Origin: a virus
DNA length: 26,261 nt
Virus record (IMG/VR): IMGVR_UViG_3300037247_000137
Coordinates: 1-26,261 of that record
Direction: 5' to 3' (one strand)
Numbering within the stretch: position 1 is the first letter of the stretch; every line of letters starts with the position of its first letter. Shown in pieces: positions 22,159-26,261 of the stretch. Position numbers and translations under genes: made by a program. The notes under the pieces were generated by a model. The model worked only from the letters and a program-made list of their open reading frames with translations, had not been told where the DNA came from and made no database searches.

Positions 22159-22218
22159 TTTCTATTTCTCCTATTCACGACGTTTTCTACACGGGCGTCG
22201 TCCCGCGAATTGAGAAAT

Positions 22219-22494
22219 CTACTCAAGTGTACTTCTCTCACTTACCCCTACTTTACCAGCAGCATCAAACTCGCCCTGCTCATTAGGAAAAGGGGATGCG
22301 GGGTTCTTGGGCCGAGGTAATTTCTTTTTGGCCTTAGCCTTGCGTGCCGCCTCTGCTAGTCCAGGCGGGATACCAGCACGAGGGCCAATAACTACTTTTG
22401 GTTTCTTTTTATTACCCTTCAGTAATACTACTGGCTTCTTAGGTTTATTTAGCCGCTGGAACTGCTTTGCCCTAGCCTTACTTTGATGAGCCAT
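22219..22494 (-). CDS. Very basic small protein (91 aa)
   Basis: ATG at 22494, directly after the stop of the preceding ORF. Lys and Arg make up about 27% of the residues: SKARAKQFQRLNKPKKP, KGNKKKPKVVIGPRAG, ARKAKAKKKLPRPKNP. The last 25 residues are less charged (FPNEQGEFDAAGKVG). There is no fold recognisable; the composition is that of DNA-binding or histone-like proteins. Being placed between portal and scaffold genes, it may neutralise DNA in the head or shape packaging. Confidence 0.6.
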   Translation of the reverse strand: MAHQSKARAKQFQRLNKPKKPVVLLKGNKKKPKVVIGPRAGIPPGLAEAARKAKAKKKLPRPKNPASPFPNEQGEFDAAGKVGVSERSTLE

Positions 22495-22626
22495 TTATTT
22501 CTTCTTCTTTTGCTTCTTGGGCTTAGGCTTAGGTTTAGGTTTCTTAAAACCTACAGGGAACTTCTTATGTTTAGCCAAACTGACTCCTATAAAGTCGGGG
22601 AATTTACTTCTGACTTGCAGGCTCAT
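22495..22626 (-). CDS. Short Lys/Pro-rich peptide (43 aa)
   Basis: ATG at 22626 overlaps the preceding stop as ATGA. An in-frame TTG at 22578 has AGGAG 5 bases upstream and may be the true start, giving 27 residues. Either way the last part alternates Lys and Pro (KKPKPKPKPKKQ) and ends in four Lys. It ends directly against the ATG of the next basic protein. A nucleic-acid-binding role is suggested by charge only. Confidence 0.5.
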   Translation of the reverse strand: MSLQVRSKFPDFIGVSLAKHKKFPVGFKKPKPKPKPKKQKKKK

Positions 22627-22892
22627 CTCTTAAACGGTATTACCTTATCCCTGAGAGCCTTATACCCGGTGGATTCACCTAGTATCTCTTTCCTGAGAAT
22701 CTCCGGCAGGGCAAGTATTAAATCACAAGTCTTGCGAGAGCCTACACCCATGCCATGAGTGAATGGGTCTGGACTCTCCATGTAGACCTCATCGTTGTTT
22801 CTTCTCCATTGCTTGACACGCTCAATTAGCTCTTTCCAAGCCGGGTTGGATAGCAACTCTTCTACCTGAGCTTCTGAAAGTATCCTAGCCAA
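22623..22892 (-). CDS. Small hypothetical protein next to portal (89 aa)
   Basis: TTG at 22892 is chosen: it overlaps the portal stop by eight bases and GGTGGGG lies about 6 bases upstream; a GTG at 22904 is the alternative. The product (MARILSEAQVEEL...) is a helical, mildly acidic protein with a WKELIERVKQWRRNND segment and a PEILRKEILGES helix. No Cys or membrane segment. Possibly a portal-associated or packaging accessory; no family recognised. Confidence 0.55.
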   Translation of the reverse strand: MARILSEAQVEELLSNPAWKELIERVKQWRRNNDEVYMESPDPFTHGMGVGSRKTCDLILALPEILRKEILGESTGYKALRDKVIPFKR

Positions 22893-24948
22893 GATTAGCC
22901 CCACCAGTATTTAGAATACTTGAGAGTTGAGAGGCAGGGTCAACCGGGGATTGCTGGCCAGGCTGTTGTTCTAAAGCACCGCCTAGTTGCTGACCTTGGC
23001 CTAGCTGAGCCTGTTGAGGCTGTTGTTGTGTTTGCGGGGTAAGGCCACCGGCCCCAAGACCACCACGCTTAACCACCTGCTTATGCTCGTCTATGTGGCC
23101 TGCTATCCGGCCTAACACACCGGGATTCTGTCTCAGGAGAGCCTGGGCCTCATCTGACTGCAATCTATCCATCAAGTCCTGGTGGACAGCTATATGCCTG
23201 GAATGGTTGTCCTGGGGATTAGGGTCAACGTCCTCACCCTGCAATAGACGTATGTTTTCCTTGGCCGGGTCTTCTGACTGCTTCATCTCAGAGGCATCAG
23301 GTATGAGGGCTGCTACATCAGGGAAGCCAATCTTTTCTAAGAAACGCTTGAATAGTGCCATTGTTACTTGCTGGATGCCTACTTGTCCTGACAGGGCTAG
23401 TCCTTGCATAAGTTCTCGAGTCTTCTGTTGGCGGTTACTGAGAGCGGTAAGCGGCCCAATATCAAAGTCGTAAGACCCTTGCATATCTTCTTCAGTCATT
23501 GTGTCGCCAGGGTCTTCTTCGGTAACCCGGAAGAATACCGGCTTCTCTAGGAAACGCTTATCCAGTTCCCAGATACGCTTTAGCAGTTCTCGTAGATTCT
23601 CTCTTTCCAGCCTAATATCCAGTAAGAGTCTTACGTTGGACTCGGCCTGAAGTAGTTGCTGCTGACCTAATGTTCTAGGAGCGTTGGGTTGGGATAGCTG
23701 TCTTCCAAGCTGCGGGTCATTCAGGGCAGTTAATCTTTCCGCAAAGGAAGTCAACTCTTGCATCAAGGTTATGTAAGGCCCCATGTTAATCTGACCCAAG
23801 GGAACAACCTTGATGTCCTGCGGGTTAGGAGTGAAAATAACGGTATTTGGTTCTATTTTTATCTTGTCCCAGTTGATGCCAGCCGAAGGAGAGGCGAAAA
23901 TAACTGTGCCAACCGCGCCTTCAGCTGCACTCACAGCCAAGGTATGTAAGGCATCCATCTCGGTACTGATTGGCTCCAGTAACTCACACAGACCGGAACC
24001 CCAGAACTGATTGACGTTCATAATGGCATCGGACTTGATAAAGGGCCGTCTGCCATCAGGGAAAGACTCAACTAGAAGACTTACGCCTAAGACTTTCTTT
24101 AACTCAGGCTGGTAGAAAGCTACCACATCCTGACTGCGTTCTAGGTCGTTGGTGCCCTTCTCGTCTATACGGAACTTACCAAACCAGTTGTAGAAGGTAA
24201 CTCTGGTTTCACGGCCTTGTGGGACTTCCGGCACACCCTGTTGCTCTTTCTTCTCTTGGAAGACATCACTGTTAAGCTCGGTGGCCTGGAAAGTATGCTC
24301 GGAGATTCTGCGCAGGTTATCAATATTATCTTTAATTAACTTGTCATCGAGCTTGCCGCTGTCAGACATATCAAGTATTTCATCAATGTCCAACCTAACA
24401 ATACGTATGAAGTGGTCAGCATTATCAATATCTTTGGCAGTTGCCGGTACCACCCAGTCTTCCAGGTCTTCTACCACTAAGTCAGGCCCGTCGTAGTCTA
24501 TGACTTCCTCGATAACCTCTTGTACTTCTGTTCGGGTAAAGGGTACCTGGGCCGGTAGGCCATCTACTATCTGTTCCTCAAAGCCGGGTACTTCCTCGGG
24601 AACAAACTTCTTAACTTGTCGCTTGCGGGTTACCCAGGGAACAAAACCAATCGAGGTTCCCATAATGCTTTTCTGTAACAGGTAGGGATAGAGCTTCTTG
24701 AACAGCTTGAGGCTGACCTTGATGCGCCAGTTCATCCATTTCTTTACTTTCTTGGCGCGCTTGACATCGCTCTCCCCAATCGGGGTGACGGATATTTCAG
24801 ACTCTTCCCCTAGTAAAACATCTAGTTCTTTAGCCAACTTAGCCAGTAGCTGCCACAGGATTAGCGGGATGGAGAAGTTAGACCTTTCTTCCTGGGGTAT
24901 TCCATGAACATCTGAGGCTGCGCGCGCTAGCCTGGAATACCGCTTCAT
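22885..24948 (-). CDS. Portal protein (687 aa)
   Basis: The ATG at 24948 has AAAGGA about 8 bases upstream. The sequence is that of a podovirus portal: helices with SIPLILWQLLAKLAKELDVL and VTPIGESDVKRAKKVKKW, KLYPYLLQKSIMGTSIGF, the DIDEILDMSDSG segment, YNWFGKFRID, a VVPLGQINMGPYIT helix, and a long Gln-rich C-terminus (about residues 640-680). It forms the ring through which DNA enters and leaves the head, and docks terminase and adaptors. The frame stays open for a further 43 codons upstream (to the TGA at 25078) with no ATG, GTG or TTG in it; the real N-terminus may lie in that region. Confidence 0.85.
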   Translation of the reverse strand: MKRYSRLARAASDVHGIPQEERSNFSIPLILWQLLAKLAKELDVLLGEESEISVTPIGESDVKRAKKVKKWMNWRIKVSLKLFKKLYPYLLQKSIMGTSIGFVPWVTRKRQVKKFVPEEVPGFEEQIVDGLPAQVPFTRTEVQEVIEEVIDYDGPDLVVEDLEDWVVPATAKDIDNADHFIRIVRLDIDEILDMSDSGKLDDKLIKDNIDNLRRISEHTFQATELNSDVFQEKKEQQGVPEVPQGRETRVTFYNWFGKFRIDEKGTNDLERSQDVVAFYQPELKKVLGVSLLVESFPDGRRPFIKSDAIMNVNQFWGSGLCELLEPISTEMDALHTLAVSAAEGAVGTVIFASPSAGINWDKIKIEPNTVIFTPNPQDIKVVPLGQINMGPYITLMQELTSFAERLTALNDPQLGRQLSQPNAPRTLGQQQLLQAESNVRLLLDIRLERENLRELLKRIWELDKRFLEKPVFFRVTEEDPGDTMTEEDMQGSYDFDIGPLTALSNRQQKTRELMQGLALSGQVGIQQVTMALFKRFLEKIGFPDVAALIPDASEMKQSEDPAKENIRLLQGEDVDPNPQDNHSRHIAVHQDLMDRLQSDEAQALLRQNPGVLGRIAGHIDEHKQVVKRGGLGAGGLTPQTQQQPQQAQLGQGQQLGGALEQQPGQQSPVDPASQLSSILNTGGANLG

Positions 24949-25084
24949 ACGGTTATTCCTTTCTAATAGGTCGGCGCTATCCTTAGAGAAATCATTCTCT
25001 ATGGTAAACTTCAGCCGGTTGCCAGCTTCGGTTGATAGGACTAATTGTTTGGCTTTTGGGAGGGGAATGGTATTATCTCAATTA

Positions 25085-26261
25085 TTATCTGAATATAACT
25101 GCTGGTTTCTTTACTGGTGGAGCTGGCCGAATAGACCTGAAAGGGTGATATTTAACTGTAGGCAGGGTCAGGGTAGCATCCTTGTGCTTATCGCTCAGAA
25201 TGGGAGGAGCCACTTCCAGCATCTTATTGGCTATGGCCAGTGAAAAGACTCTATCATCCTTACGGCCACTGCCGGCCTCTATGCGGCCATCGGGTTTGGT
25301 GACAAAAGCCTTAAGCTCATTAACGGTTTCATCGCTGTTGATTAGAACTTCTCTTGAGCGGATGGACATATCCAGGTTGCTCATCAGGCTCTTGCGGTTA
25401 GCCTTAGTGGTAGTCCAGCCCAACTTGCGTAACTGTTGGTCACGATATAGCAGGGCAGGGGAATAGCCCTCATTTTCCATTGTGGTTAAGGTGTGTCCAC
25501 CGTATCCGCCGTTATTCTCCACCCCGACAAAGGCTTGATTGTAAAACCTAGCGAGTAAGTTAAGTTGCCGCCCGAATTCATCAGGAGTAATCCTTGCATG
25601 TAAGGTAGCAACAACCTCTCCTGTTCCTCTATCGAGAACATCGGCACAAGAGTAGTCATGTCTGTCATCTGCTGGCGCTCCATCTATCTCAATACCTTCG
25701 GCAACGTCGGCTCCGATAACATATTGATGTCCTTTTTGGGGTCGCTTCCAGACTGAGAGAAGTCCACGAGGATTAGGTACTGGTCTAGTCTCTTTCTGCC
25801 CACTGAGTCCTTCAAACACTCGCAAGTCACACTGGAGCGGCTGGCTAGTATTGATTGCCTCAATGGTTGGGATATGAAAGAAAGTATTACCGGAGGCCAG
25901 AAAGGCTTCTCTGGCGGTGGCAGGATACTGCTCTCTGAACTTTTCATCATCACCTTTGCACTTGTTTCGTATCGCCCACCTACGCCATTCAATTTGTTCC
26001 AACGAGAGGTTAAAATCAGCAATCAGGCGCCGCTCGTATGGCTCCAACTGAGCCTCGTAGATGTTTCTATCCGACAGCGGAAGCTCTCGCTTGTACTCCA
26101 AGTGTTCAAACCAGGGCATAAAAACATTCAACCAGTCATCGTCTTTACGATGCCACTCATCGTAAAACCAGCCTTGCATCCCGTTGGCAACTGACTCTAC
26201 GATAATCATTGTCTCAGGTTCTTCTGGAACCGCATTCATAAGGCCGATAATTGTGTCGTCG
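25085..26261 (-). CDS. Terminase large subunit, C-terminal part, 5' end cut
   Basis: 391 residues are visible; the frame is open past the right edge, so the N-terminal ATPase is mostly missing. The segment VESVANG near the visible start is the coupling motif that follows the ATPase core. The RNase H-like nuclease is complete: GADVAEG holds the first catalytic Asp, GVENNGGYG the Glu, and GRKDDRVFSLA the last Asp. The C-terminus is basic (PPVKKPAVIFR). The enzyme pumps and cuts the genome during head filling, docked on the portal. It is first in the visible gene order, as usual. A tandem gene for the small subunit is not in view. Confidence 0.9.
   Translation of the reverse strand, partial: DDTIIGLMNAVPEEPETMIIVESVANGMQGWFYDEWHRKDDDWLNVFMPWFEHLEYKRELPLSDRNIYEAQLEPYERRLIADFNLSLEQIEWRRWAIRNKCKGDDEKFREQYPATAREAFLASGNTFFHIPTIEAINTSQPLQCDLRVFEGLSGQKETRPVPNPRGLLSVWKRPQKGHQYVIGADVAEGIEIDGAPADDRHDYSCADVLDRGTGEVVATLHARITPDEFGRQLNLLARFYNQAFVGVENNGGYGGHTLTTMENEGYSPALLYRDQQLRKLGWTTTKANRKSLMSNLDMSIRSREVLINSDETVNELKAFVTKPDGRIEAGSGRKDDRVFSLAIANKMLEVAPPILSDKHKDATLTLPTVKYHPFRSIRPAPPVKKPAVIFR

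Overview
The window is the virion-structure (late) module of a tailed double-stranded DNA phage, most probably a short-tailed podovirus. Almost every gene is on the minus strand, so transcription runs from right to left, starting with a terminase large subunit cut by the right edge and ending in a large ejection-type protein cut by the left edge. No integrase, replication gene, tRNA, endolysin, CRISPR array or insertion sequence is visible. Nothing here identifies the host firmly. Two minus-strand signals bear on it: an outer-surface-type lipobox protein, and strong avoidance of GATC.

Packaging and head region (about 26261-18234): terminase large subunit, portal, a small acidic protein, two very basic short proteins, a scaffold-like protein, an unknown head-region protein, a multi-knuckle zinc protein, a decoration-type protein, the major capsid protein and a tiny zinc-knuckle ORF. 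Accessory virion region (18227-11998): a beta-helix protein of foreign composition, an FmdB-type zinc ribbon, several small beta-rich surface proteins, a CxxCxxCC cluster protein, a tail-anchored membrane peptide, a repeat protein and a LamG-like lectin domain. Envelope cluster (11995-11040): two peptides with one transmembrane segment each, a coiled-coil protein and a lipoprotein, a possible lysis or exclusion cassette. Tail region (11043-4870): beta-helix tailspike, two adaptor-like proteins, a beta-rich protein and a nozzle-like protein. Left part (4873-1): zinc ribbon, FN3-like, GNAT-like and small genes, then four Gln/Gly/Ala-rich proteins that look like internal ejection proteins.

Genes are packed tightly. 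Junctions such as ATGA, TAATG and TAGTG are common, and GTG/TTG starts occur often, which suggests translational coupling. Two small genes break the pattern. At 8071-8268 and 19305-19487 short plus-strand genes are wedged between minus-strand genes. Each has an extended -10 promoter placed so that transcription should start at the A of its own ATG.

The observations most worth following are: (1) GATC occurs only 14 times in 26 kb, and 8 of these lie in one kilobase around the beta-helix gene; (2) the paired leaderless antisense genes; (3) several gaps between genes filled by plausible reading frames that have no ATG, GTG or TTG start; (4) an unusual number of small zinc-binding proteins in a structural module.
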